DNA from: Rhyzopertha dominica | Lineage: Eukaryota > Arthropoda > Insecta > Coleoptera > Bostrichidae | Direction: 5' to 3' | Assembly: GCA_025024175.1 (NCBI GenBank) | Contig: QCXZ01000047.1 | Span: 806,001 to 870,000 of the forward strand | Length of the DNA stretch: 64,000 bases | Shown here: positions 13,471 through 21,550 of the stretch, one piece after another | How the letters are laid out: every line of letters begins with the position of its first letter | Numbering within the stretch: position 1 is the first letter of the stretch | The notes under the pieces: model-generated | The model's database searches: none | What the model was told of the DNA's origin: nothing | What the model saw: the letters and a program-made list of their open reading frames with translations, nothing else | Made by a program: the position numbers and the translations under genes

Positions 13471-13870
13471 AGCGCTAGCACATCAGGCAGGAAGACTTGA
13501 TGAAGACATCAGGCTACATTGTATACACTTATCACAGATCTTACTGAATACAGAGGAGAGTTAGATACTGTAAGATACCTATCTATTTTATACGGCTAAT
13601 TGATGTCGGCCTAACTTAGTGTATACTATTTTGATCTACATAACAGTGATGTTATGGGGTCGTTCGCATGGCGGCTGCAGGATTCTTCTGTCGACGCATT
13701 CGTTGGCCGTAACCTAGAAAACTGTTGTCTCAGCAGTTTGAAAATCGCGGTCGTCGCAGTGTTGCTCGACGAACTCGTTATGAAATCTGTTGGTCGTCTC
13801 GGTTCTTCGCCGTAGATCATTTCAGCGGCTGCGGCTTTGGCACTGGATGCGCTAATCCTTGAATCGCTTC
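13471..13870 (-). pseudogene. Ty3/gypsy-type pol 3' end fragment, possibly with part of an LTR
   Basis: At 13626-13860 the minus strand translates to 'AAAAEMIYGEEPRRP' and later 'LLRQQFSRLRPT'. This is the arrangement found downstream of the integrase core in gypsy-like polyproteins ('A(E)MVYG..LRLPG' and 'LR..F..LRP'). A stretch lacking coding capacity at 13471-13625 could be LTR. No reverse transcriptase remains nearby. Confidence 0.5.
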
Positions 13871-14660
13871 AAAACTCAGACTTGTTAGTTGCCAGAGGAC
13901 GAACTGACGGACGTTGTGGGTTTAACGTCACAAAACGGCTACTTCCTTCCCGGAATCCGGATGTTCTTCAGCTGTAAGTTTTCTACCCCGGACTTATAAT
14001 TGGGGGCTTGACGTGTTAGCAGTTAATACAAAGGTTTAAGACTATTTGACAAAGATTCGGGCAGAGTTTCTGCTCAGACCGTGAATCGCATAATAGTTAT
14101 GTTTCACATATAAGGTAATGTGAGTATTGACGATTTGAATGAACATGTTCATTAGGCNTGTGCTTAATACTCATGTATAAAAACACTGAAAATCTTGATA
14201 CATCTATTACATAGGCCAAAAATATTTATTGTTTCATATGCCAAATATTTATATTTTGCTGTAAGGGCTAATTATTTAAGCAAACCACGTGATGGACTGT
14301 AACTAGATATTATCCACAGAGTGTGAGTAAATTATCCATGAATTGAACAGTAACCAGATTTATGTGCTTGACATGATATTCACCTTAAGTTTGCTTATGT
14401 TGGAGATGTTGCAATATCTCATAAAAATGCTCTCTCTACTGCAGACTTGTTGGTGATGTCCATGGGCGCTTAATGATACTCAAAACTTCTCAGACTTGTA
14501 AAGCGAAGGATACTATTTCCTCCCTTGCAGTTTTATCTTAAATACACAAAACGATATCCCTTCCTCCTCATCTAACCACACTCTTCATCGTTAACCAATN
14601 GCAAGCATAATATAAAACAGACTTGCAANTAGGAAAATAGACCTCCTTNCTCCAGCCAGT
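13871..14660. other. Non-coding DNA, partly related to the Polinton-like flanks
   Basis: No gene is supported. The motif 'cttaaatacacaaaacg' near 14536 recurs near 38494 beside Polinton-like genes, so the right part may belong to an old Polinton-like copy. Single Ns occur at 14158, 14600, 14629, 14649 and 14672. Confidence 0.4.
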
Positions 14661-14667
14661 TAGAAAC

Positions 14668-15060
14668 CTAGNAAGGGATGCTTATCAGCTGATGTCTAAT
14701 GATGTGCTCCCTGGTTGAATGGATCACCATTTGAGATAGATATTTTTCATTGCCTTCGTAGACCATAATTGTCAGAAAATGGTCTAGGTTACACTCGCCT
14801 TTCAGAAACTTTTCACACAGCCTCGATATCCGTTCATAGATTTCCGGCTGAATGTACAGAATATCTTCTTCATCCACCTCCAGCTCAGCTTCGATTTCAC
14901 CATGTAACTGATGTACATACACACGAAGTTTAAAAATTGCATGCTGAACGTCTTCAGTATGAAATAAACCTTGATCAGACTCTTGCGGTAGTCTCATCTT
15001 TACTTTAACTTTAACACTGAATCCGCATACACTTATACAGGCTATCCCCCCTTCACTCAA
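14668..15060 (-). CDS. Hypothetical protein of about 130 residues, likely from a mobile or viral element
   Basis: An open minus-strand frame with an acidic centre ('EIEAELEVDEEDILYIQPE') and a helical C-terminal half. It has no signal peptide, membrane segment or metal-binding motif. I do not recognise the family. It is the first of a run of minus-strand frames leading into the Polinton-like relics, and the non-coding DNA just beyond it (about 15080-15150) is a diverged repeat of 15845-15930. It is therefore probably a gene of the same element family. An N close to the downstream edge of the frame leaves the C-terminus uncertain. Confidence 0.4.
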   Translation of the reverse strand: MSEGGIACISVCGFSVKVKVKMRLPQESDQGLFHTEDVQHAIFKLRVYVHQLHGEIEAELEVDEEDILYIQPEIYERISRLCEKFLKGECNLDHFLTIMVYEGNEKYLSQMVIHSTREHIIRHQLISIPX

Positions 15061-15286
15061 TTCATTAAAAATATGTTCTATTAGTTTAATTTCCTAGTAG
15101 ATAACCTCAGCTGATAATCAACAGTTTACACGAGTTCAACGTTTGCTAATCATGAACTTTTATCATTTCCTTGTTTCATATACGTAACCTAAGAGACACT
15201 ATTCTAGAGAAGGTAACTAAACACAAAATTTACTTAACATATTTTTATTATTTAATTGTTAGTGTTCTAATTATATAGATATTTAA

Positions 15287-15287
<1 letters not shown>

Positions 15288-15351
<64 letters not shown>

Positions 15352-15377
15352 CTATAAACACACACACACACACACAC
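15288..15377. repeat. (TA)n microsatellite followed by (CA)n
   Basis: A pure TA run spans about 15288-15346, then a CA run about 15358-15377. The open frame crossing it owes its C-terminal IYIYIY stretch to this repeat, so that part is not coding. Confidence 0.95.
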
Positions 15378-15404
15378 TCCTTAGGAGTATGTACCAATAT
15401 ACTA

Positions 15405-15538
15405 ATACTATACCAAACGGCGGTACTATATGCTACGTCTTTAAATTCTACGTCGTCTGATGTTTCGCTCAACCTCTGGGCCGCCTTAATCAGCTTGAAT
15501 AATTTTTCTCTCGCCTCTTCTACGGGGTTGGGCAACAT
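15405..15538 (-). CDS. Possible short exon, hypothetical
   Basis: The frame starts with Met (15538) and gives about 45 residues with helical, charged character ('EEAREKLFKLIKAAQRLSE') before running into low-complexity DNA. It could be the N-terminal exon of an element gene. No family is recognised. Confidence 0.25.
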
Positions 15539-16074
15539 CTAAGAAAAAGAAACCATTGGTTTACTATTGTGTGCAGTGATGCAAGAATAAGCAGTTGTTA
15601 GTGTTTGTTTGTTAATAGTATTGTAGAAATGATCAAGCAACGACAACACCTATAAGTATTTAAAATAAAAAAAAAACATATCGTTTTGAGCACTTCAAAA
15701 TGCCGGCCATTATATTATTAATGAACTAAATTAAAATGAGAAACAAGTTCGTGTTTAAATTTAATTTCTAATGAAATTTGGTTTATATACTTATATTGTG
15801 GAGGCATGACAGGCTTTTCCCCCACTCTACTCGTTTAAAAAAGAGTATTCTGTTAGTTCAATTCCCCAGTAGATAACCTCCCCCCATACGGTATTCAACG
15901 GTACACGAGTTGAACATCTGCGAAGCATGAGTTAANATCCTGTCAAGGCTTTTCGGGCACCGGAACCCACACACACGGTATCTAATCTGATCATGTAACG
16001 CATTACCTGAAATAAATTTACACTTTAAACGAGAATCTGGTTTCCGTTCACCTTCACCCAGTGCGAGATACACT
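15539..16074. other. Degenerate Polinton-like flank
   Basis: The stretch 15845-15930 repeats, with divergence, the stretch 15080-15150 ('cagtagataacctc' followed by 'cacgagttgaac'). A 71-codon minus frame (15858-16073) contains an N at 15936 and has no recognisable family. Confidence 0.4.
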
Positions 16075-16359
16075 TTAGGTTAAAAACCCGATTTGAAACG
16101 GAGGCATCGGCATCGCGTGCTTCCTATATAATTGCATGTGTGCTTCGCACAAATAATTGAACTTCTTTTGCCGGGCGTGAACAGACAGCCTCATACTACT
16201 CAAATTTACCCGAACCGTCTCGTTAGTTAGCAAATTGACTAGGAACTTCATTCTGGCCAATTTGTTGCCATCCAAATTCACTGTTTGCATAAGCAGTGCA
16301 ACAAGCAGGGATCGTAAAACGTGAAGCATGAAAACGATGACTCGGTAAATGTTGCACAT
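16075..16359 (-). CDS. Polinton-like small membrane-associated protein, N-terminal part (copy 1)
   Basis: The frame opens with a hydrophobic signal-anchor-like segment ('VIVFMLHVLRSLLVALLMQ') followed by a conserved stretch containing 'NGNK' or 'DGNK' and 'MKFLVNLLTNETVRV'. The same sequence is found at 33582-33866 (identical) and, diverged, near 38,600-38,770 and 44,095-44,319. In the two diverged copies the protein continues into a Ser/Thr-rich segment ('EFNESLPL.NTTSTT'); here it changes after the 'NETVRVNL' motif. Similarity to SmD1 of 'MKFLV.L..ETV' is superficial. Function is unknown; a secreted or membrane structural role is inference only. Confidence 0.45.
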   Translation of the reverse strand: MCNIYRVIVFMLHVLRSLLVALLMQTVNLDGNKLARMKFLVNLLTNETVRVNLSSMRLSVHARQKKFNYLCEAHMQLYRKHAMPMPPFQIGFLT

Positions 16360-17104
16360 TGGAAAGAATGGTTTAGCGTTTGTAGCGCAAGGAAACGACT
16401 ATGAACTCGATTATGAAAATTCTAAACAGTTCAATAATACGTATCATTTTTAACGGTTTTCCCCAGCTCCCCATCGTGCAGGAAACGGCATTCTTCATTT
16501 ACTCTATTTGGACTAATTCACGCATCACCTTACTATCCCTGCGCTCATCGCGCAGTCTGCACTTATGTAGTTGACTGAAGTTACATCCTCGTCTGCCTAA
16601 AAAAGGCTTCCCGGGACGTAACTGATAGCTGAGCTTTGATCTAGAAGTTCTCATCTTACTTCATGTTTTTGGTAACGGGATTGGATTTACAAAGAAAGTG
16701 TCAGCCTATTTTACGGATTATTTCCACTTATGGATTTTTCAGTGTTACAATTTACGAATATACGCTGGAAGAAATTTTTATATTGTAAGGATACAGTAAT
16801 AGCCTATTCTAGTATGTATGACATTTTTCTACTATAAAAAAACACAAAGAATGAATTACACTATACAGATATGTGTTCATAGATAATACAAAAATTCAAA
16901 AGTATTGCTATTTATTTAATTATTATGAGCACGTTTACAATGTAAATACCAACATTTAAGATAATTCACATTTTCTTATGCGCCTGTCAATTTGTTGCTT
17001 AAATGCTGCTCGCAATGAAAAGATCTAAAAATATTCTTGTGAGTTCCTAAATTTAGAGAGCACTCATCAACCAGATTCATAATGGTGTTGTTTAAAAAAT
17101 TTGA
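16360..17104. other. Non-coding part of the duplicated block
   Basis: Present twice (also 33,867-34,611) and not in the inverted copy. The part near 16,440-16,520 ('cggttttccccagctccccatcgtgcaggaaac') recurs, diverged, near 38,855, 40,130 and 45,145, always next to the small genes of the Polinton-like family. No gene seen. Confidence 0.5.
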
Positions 17105-17512
17105 CAGCCACAGTTTCTTCCTGATTCCTGTTTTAAAAAGTCCTTGATTTCTTCATAGTATAAAAAGTAACCATTTTTTGAAGTTGCTTCCCAGTGTAAA
17201 CCATGTAGAGTTTCGGTTGTCCAATTTATATGTCTTTGGACTGTTGTAGCAAAAAGAAGTTTTGAGTAATTTTACCAAATGATGTGCCCAATAATGGCGA
17301 TTTATATGCATAAGAGCAATCTCTTTGCAGAGAAAAGGGTCCTCTTTGTATTGGAAACCCTGTACGTCGATAATTATCTGCCTGTAGATCACAACTGGGC
17401 TTAATTCTAATTGTACTTTGTGTCGTTTTAATAAATTTACCCAATAATCTAATCCGCTTATCAAAATCGTAGTTTTAACCAATCTACATACCTTTTCAAA
17501 TTTATCTAACAC
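17105..17512 (-). pseudogene. 'DVQGF' family protein, degenerate (copy 1)
   Basis: The minus strand carries 'IIIDVQGFQYKEDPFLCKEI', a hallmark N-terminal motif of a family common in insect Polinton-like DNA. In another frame downstream it carries the family's second block, 'TLHGLHWEA' and 'GYFLYYEEIKDFL' (normally '.YHGI.W.DG.VP'). The frame is broken near 17240-17330. The DxQ...KE pattern resembles an RNase H-like or exonuclease fold, but that assignment is inference. Identical copies lie at 33139-33546 (plus) and 34612-35019 (minus), and a better-preserved relative at 39,600-39,995. Confidence 0.5.
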
Positions 17513-17918
17513 TTACGTAAAAATCTAAATATTTATCTTGTGATGTCATGGTGTTGGTGGTGGTGTTAGCTTCTTCCTGAAGAACCAAAACTTCTAGAAG
17601 AACGTTCTGTGTTTATTATGGTCGATATTATTTTGTTAATAATATGGAAATATATGTAATATATTTATAATTTGACCTCTTCTGTTTCCACAACTTCTGG
17701 GTATAATAGCTGTTCGCAAATTATTTGAGCAATTTTATCCCTTTTTATATATATCGTTTATGACTGTTCGGAAAAATTGAACAACTTTTATTTCACCATT
17801 ATAGCTTTCGTCTATTATTCCAATTGAAATAATTGTTAACAGCTATATAACAAAATGTATTTAGTCAATAAAATGTTCTGAAGCTAATGCAGGACGTGCT
17901 GCAATTCGACCGTATATA

Positions 17919-19478
17919 CACTGCTCAAAAATTGAAGTGGATATTTGTATTGGTATTGCAATATTTCGTCATTGTAATGAATGTTATGCTTAATAAATGA
18001 ATTTTTATTCTTGTCACTAATAAACATACAGAAAATGAAAAAATTAAACAATAATAACTAAACAATGTCAAATAATAACTAAAAAATTTCAAAGTCTAAA
18101 AATTTGTAAATGTTGGGTTTCTTATGAATTTCTGTTCTTCTATAAATACACTATTAAAATAGGATACTGCCTACTTTAGTATCGTGTGGGGCCTCCCCTC
18201 GCTCTTCTTAGTGCCCTTACTCTATTTGGCATGGTAACAATTAAATTATTAATGAACTGCTGAGGGATGTTTTGCCAAATGTCTTCTAAAACAATTGCAA
18301 GCTGTTGTAACGTTTGGGGTGGCTGTTGAAGTTGGTTAAACCGTCTTGACATTTCGGACCAAACATGTTCGATACAATTCATATCTGGAGAACAAGCTGG
18401 CCCATCCATTCGCTCAATACCATGATGTTCAATGCGGTCGTTAACAATTCTGGCACGGTGCGGTCGAGCATTATCGTCGATTAAAATAAAGTTATCGCCT
18501 ATAGCTGCAGCAAATGGTACAATAATTGGCTCTATAACCATGTCACGATACCTTGCAGCTGTCATAGTGGCATTAATTAAAACAACCAACTCTGTGCGCC
18601 CGTTAAAACAAATGCCTCCCCAAACGCACACTGATCCACCCCCGAAAAGAGTTGTGGGCGACATGAAACGTTCATTGTATCGCATTCCTTGCTCTCTCCA
18701 TACCAAAACCCGACCATCGGAATGATAGAGACGAAACCGCGACTCATCAGTGAACATACAGGATCCCCACCTTTGCAGATTCCAATTACGGTGTTCAATA
18801 GCCCAACGATTTCTTTCTCCGCGCTGCTGCCTGCTTAACCGTGGATGAGTTACACGTCTTCTTGCCCTCAGATTGCGAGCATGCAACCTATTCCCTACTG
18901 TTTGACCACAAATAACTCTACCTGTAGCTTGCCGGAATAAGCTATTAATTCGTGATGCTGTGAAAGTAGGGTTTCTACGTGCAGTAAGGAGCATCAGGCG
19001 ATCTTCAGCTGCAGTTGTAGCTCTTTCTCTACCACCCCCATGGGTATATGCGGCATTACCTAAAGTTCTGTGTCGATTCCACGCTCTACTGATCACACTT
19101 TGAGAAACATTTAATCTGTTAGCAACTTCTGCTTGGGTTAAACCTTCATTTAACCAACGCACTAATTGTTCAAGTTGAACGGCTTCCAAACGCATGTTAA
19201 TGCAGTAAACTCTACACCACGTATGGTATTTAGCAATAAAACATATCCCATTCTTAAAAATATTGATAGCAAAAAATTGAACAAAAACGAAAAAGTTCAT
19301 ATCAGACTTGTTTTTATCATTTTTTTCTAGAGTTCCACGCATTCCTGACGAAAAGTTGATAAATATAGGATTGAAATATCGAAGTCCACTATTAAAACCA
19401 ATTTGAAACCTTAAACGTGAATTTAAATGATATAAATTTCTTTTTTTCACAAATATCCACTTCAATTTTTGACCAGTG
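17919..19478 (-). mobile_element. Tc1-like transposon, copy 1
   Basis: The element is bounded by 'cactgctcaaaaattgaag' and its inverted counterpart ending 'caatttttgaccagtg', flanked by TA on both sides (17917-17918 and 19479-19480). TIRs are about 29 bp, differing at one base. It is inserted in a Polinton-like relic. The other copies (31173-32732 and 35426-36985) are products of the segmental rearrangement, since their flanks are copied with them. Confidence 0.92.
18176..19195 (-). CDS. Tc1-like transposase, DD34E, copy 1
   Basis: Cut-and-paste transposase that binds the TIRs and inserts at TA. The open frame extends upstream to 19465, but the first 90 residues read through the 5' leader and TIR. 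The internal Met at 19195 gives a 339-residue protein, the usual size. The N-terminal half holds the paired helix-turn-helix ('GLTQAEVANRLNVSQSVISR') and an HTH_Tnp_Tc3-like second domain. The catalytic triad is intact: Asp in 'MFTDESRF', Asp in 'LIDDNARPHRA' and Glu in 'NCIEHVWS', with 34 residues between the last two. No stop or frameshift is present, so it may be functional. Confidence 0.93.
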   Translation of the reverse strand: MRLEAVQLEQLVRWLNEGLTQAEVANRLNVSQSVISRAWNRHRTLGNAAYTHGGGRERATTAAEDRLMLLTARRNPTFTASRINSLFRQATGRVICGQTVGNRLHARNLRARRRVTHPRLSRQQRGERNRWAIEHRNWNLQRWGSCMFTDESRFRLYHSDGRVLVWREQGMRYNERFMSPTTLFGGGSVCVWGGICFNGRTELVVLINATMTAARYRDMVIEPIIVPFAAAIGDNFILIDDNARPHRARIVNDRIEHHGIERMDGPACSPDMNCIEHVWSEMSRRFNQLQQPPQTLQQLAIVLEDIWQNIPQQFINNLIVTMPNRVRALRRARGGPTRY

Positions 19479-19719
19479 TATTTTCAGGCATAATGAACGT
19501 AAATCTACACGAGCAGACTTTTTGTATGCGCAGATCGTGGCGTAAGCTTCTGACAATACAATATGTTATGCGTTTGGTTATCAATTTGTACTACTCGGTA
19601 GTTGTTTACATTTACTTCGGCAGAGATAATTACTCATATGATTACATAAAATTATAAAACGGAAAAAACTAATTTTGTAATAAGTACATTTATTTATTAA
19701 AATCAAATGTTAGATACAT

Positions 19720-19835
19720 TTACAAGGAAGCGGCCGTTATTTTCCCTTCGGGAGAATTTTACACATAGATCATTGAACCTCCGTATCCAATGACCACCTT
19801 AACTGCCACGGAGTATAGACAAGCTAAATGGCTTC
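19720..19835 (+). pseudogene. 'DVQGF' family internal fragment (copy 1)
   Basis: The plus strand reads 'KEAAVIFPSGEFYT', stop, 'IIEPPYPMTTLTATEYRQ'. This matches the 'KEVAVVFPLGEFYPFIIKPP' region of the relative at 39,679-39,780. It is a short broken piece abutting the convergent gene at 19824-20060. Equivalent pieces lie at 30816-30931 (minus) and 37227-37342 (plus). Confidence 0.5.
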
Positions 19836-20060
19836 AATTTCATTCCTCACCTTACTCAGATAGACTTTGTTACGTACGATTTCGTTTATCTCTTCATCTC
19901 GAAGTATGTTATAGTTTTCTCTCAAGTACATTTGGTACATGTAATCAAGTTCTACCAAAATACATTCACTGTAGGTTACTTTGTGCCTTTTCCCTGCAGT
20001 TATTAGATGTTTTTTTTTGTGTGGTAACAAGTATTTAATGCTAAGCCAATTTTTAGACAT
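19824..20060 (-). CDS. 'KTWL' family small protein (copy 1)
   Basis: 78 residues, highly charged, with 'HLITAGKRHKVTYSE', 'LVELDYMYQMYL' and 'EINEIVRNKVYLSKVRNE'. Close relatives are at 38900-39136 and 45186-45527 (the longest, with an N-terminal extension), and a broken one at 40195-40425. Conservation of the frame across diverged copies indicates that it was a real gene of the Polinton-like element. Lys/Arg richness suggests nucleic-acid binding; no specific function is known. Copies by rearrangement are at 30591-30827 and 37331-37567. Confidence 0.55.
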   Translation of the reverse strand: MSKNWLSIKYLLPHKKKHLITAGKRHKVTYSECILVELDYMYQMYLRENYNILRDEEINEIVRNKVYLSKVRNEIEAI

Positions 20061-20119
20061 ATTTCCAATATTTAAACGTTTTACACGTTTTATTAGGTAT
20101 ATGCAAAATTAATACAATA

Positions 20120-20420
20120 CGTTTAATAAAGAGCTTGCGAGTAGAAGCCCATGCTGGATACATCGGGATCAAAATAGTCTACGTCCTGCTGTTCCTCTTG
20201 TTCGTAATGTGTATCATGAGGGACTCCAACAGTTTCGGCGATGCCTAATTACAGTTTGTAACTTTTACCGTATTTTCCTCTATTGGTAAGCTAGGTTTGC
20301 CACCTACAAGTTCAGTTAGTTGTTTCTCGGTGAAACCGTTATATCCTTGAGGGAGATTAATTTTAAAGCATCCATCCAGTTCAGCTACGTAATTTTTTGT
20401 TTGAAAAACGTTCTGAGTAT
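20120..20420 (-). pseudogene. 'TKFG' family protein, truncated (copy 1)
   Basis: The minus strand has 'YVAELDGCFKINLPQGYNGF' and 'EKQLTELVGGKPSLPIEEN', then, after a stop, an acidic tail ending 'DVSSMGFYSQALY'. The intact relative is the 132-residue protein at 46380-46778; here the N-terminus is missing and the middle is broken. Equivalent pieces: 30231-30531 (plus) and 37627-37927 (minus). Confidence 0.6.
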
Positions 20421-20567
20421 CTTAATTAGTCCCTAATATACGAATACGAGGAAAGGTTAAAGAAAACAAAATAACACCACGTATTCATTATATTGTTTTC
20501 TTTATTTGATATTCTAATGTCCTCAAGCATAGTTGGATATAAGATCTTCTCAAATGAAACTCTTATC

Positions 20568-20718
20568 ATGGTTTACCGTAAATAGAAAATTTACATGGTA
20601 ACCGGTTTCAAGGTCAAATTTATGTATATAACCGACCGCTCGTCGTCGCAGTCGTCAGTGATAAGCCAGAGGCTTATGGGCAAGCACCAAGTGGAGCTAA
20701 AAACACGGATATAAATAG
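20568..20718. repeat. Densovirus inverted terminal repeat, NS end, left copy
   Basis: About 150 bp shared by all four viral termini. It starts 'atggtttaccgtaaatag', whose first 36 bp form an imperfect hairpin, continues through 'ccgaccgctcgtcgtcgcag' and the small perfect stem 'ataagcc/ggcttat', and ends with the TATA box. The junction to host DNA is 'cttatcat|ggttt', with 'at' shared by both sides. Parvoviruses use such hairpins as replication origins. Confidence 0.9.
20710..20717 (+). promoter_or_regulatory. TATA box of the NS promoter, left copy
   Basis: 'tataaata' at the inner edge of the ITR, 67 nt upstream of the splice donor at 20778 and 74 nt upstream of the NS3 start codon. The same box is found in mirror at the VP end, so both viral promoters begin inside the ITR. 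Confidence 0.75.
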
Positions 20719-20777
20719 GAACAGCATGTAAGTACCCTTTAGTTATTCGTATATTGTTATTGTGTTAACTTGTATTG

Positions 20778-20783
20778 GTAAGT
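20778..20783 (+). promoter_or_regulatory. Splice donor upstream of NS3, left copy
   Basis: 'g|gtaagt' lies directly before the NS3 ATG (20784). With the acceptor ending at 21550 it would remove a 773-nt intron containing all of NS3. A second 'gtaagt' at 20728 could serve as an alternative donor. The same arrangement is known in ambisense densoviruses, where unspliced RNA makes NS3 and spliced RNA makes NS1 and NS2. Confidence 0.75.
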
Positions 20784-21515
20784 ATGCTTAGACATAAGAA
20801 ACTGGTTCAGCCGAAATCATTGAGGGACCTGGCCAAACGACGTATTCAAGAAGTGTACAAAAATAACTGGGACGAGACTACGGTGCTACCCACCGCATTG
20901 CAACATGAATTGCTACTAGCATGGTTACGTTGCGAGGAAGCTATTCCTGAAAGTGAGGAGGAAATAGAGGATATAGTTAAAAATATGGAGGATGGTTGGG
21001 AGTCCATGAAACCGATTACACCAACAAAGTTTTTGTATTTAATGCGCTTGCCTGAAGACGTCCCACCTTTTGCGTATGACAGGAACCACGTCATCTGGAG
21101 TTATTACGAATGGTATCAAGGTTCTCATATGAAGAAGTTGTGCTTCGCGTGCATGACTGTGAAGAGTAAATTTTACAAGTCGTATTCTGCAAATTTGTGG
21201 CTGGACAACAATTGGCAATTTATACTAATTGAAGACCACAGTGTATATGATGGAGACGAATTACTGGATAAGTTGATTTGGAACGAAGAGAATTGGTGCA
21301 GCAATTGTATAACGGAACCACTCTGGCAGCATATTCTTGATGATGAGGATTGTTTGTTGGAGTACAATTACCACTTGCGAAAGAAACGACCATGGGATGA
21401 TAGCAGCTCAGATGAAGAGCCGGACATTGAATGTCGTCGTACAACTCATGTTATTGGTAATCGAATGTGTCCATCGATGTATGCTGTATATAAGAAAAAT
21501 AAATGGTTCGATTAA
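20784..21515 (+). CDS. NS3: Densovirus non-structural protein NS3, left copy
   Basis: 243 residues. I take the ATG at 20784 rather than an in-frame upstream TTG, because the bases between are the splice donor. The C-terminal half carries two CxxC pairs ('LCFACMT' and 'WCSNCITE') of the kind conserved in densovirus NS3, consistent with a metal-binding site. An acidic stretch ('DDSSSDEE') follows. NS3 of ambisense densoviruses is required for viral DNA replication, though its biochemistry is poorly understood. The ORF is intact and identical to that at 29136-29867, and its 3' end lies 35 nt before the NS1 start. Confidence 0.85.
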   Translation: MLRHKKLVQPKSLRDLAKRRIQEVYKNNWDETTVLPTALQHELLLAWLRCEEAIPESEEEIEDIVKNMEDGWESMKPITPTKFLYLMRLPEDVPPFAYDRNHVIWSYYEWYQGSHMKKLCFACMTVKSKFYKSYSANLWLDNNWQFILIEDHSVYDGDELLDKLIWNEENWCSNCITEPLWQHILDDEDCLLEYNYHLRKKRPWDDSSSDEEPDIECRRTTHVIGNRMCPSMYAVYKKNKWFD

Positions 21516-21540
21516 ACGGTGTTATTATTGGTGTTCAAAT

Positions 21541-21550
21541 TCTTTTGCAG
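21541..21550 (+). promoter_or_regulatory. Splice acceptor flush with the NS1 start codon, left copy
   Basis: 'tcttttgcag' is a good pyrimidine-rich acceptor and is followed immediately by the NS1 ATG. Spliced transcripts therefore put NS1 first and NS2 seven bases further on, which suits leaky scanning. Confidence 0.75.

Larger units (their letters stand above)
16037..20569. repeat. Direct duplication, copy 1 (other copy 33,544-38,076)
   Basis: Every landmark reappears exactly 17,507 bp to the right: the minus-strand frames at 16075 and 17153, the Tc1-like element at 17919, and the frame at 19824. At the left edge the copies share 'ctgg' and diverge outside it. At the right edge both read 'tcttatcat', after which this copy enters the densovirus and the other continues into 'cgctaaag'. 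The part 17105-20569 is present a third time in inverted orientation (30,082-33,546). Confidence 0.93.

Noticed and set aside
15248..15400. C-terminal part of the minus ORF over the TA/CA microsatellite
   Set aside because: The IYIYIY stretch is a translation of (TA)n.
16075..16359. SmD1-like protein
   Set aside because: Only 'MKFLV.L..ETV' resembles the Sm fold; the hydrophobic start and the longer diverged copies do not fit a spliceosomal protein.
19196..19465. N-terminal 90-residue extension of the Tc1 transposase
   Set aside because: It translates the TIR and 5' leader; family members start near the Met at 19195.
20775..20783. Upstream TTG as the NS3 start
   Set aside because: These bases are the splice donor; the ATG at 20784 directly follows and gives a protein of suitable length.
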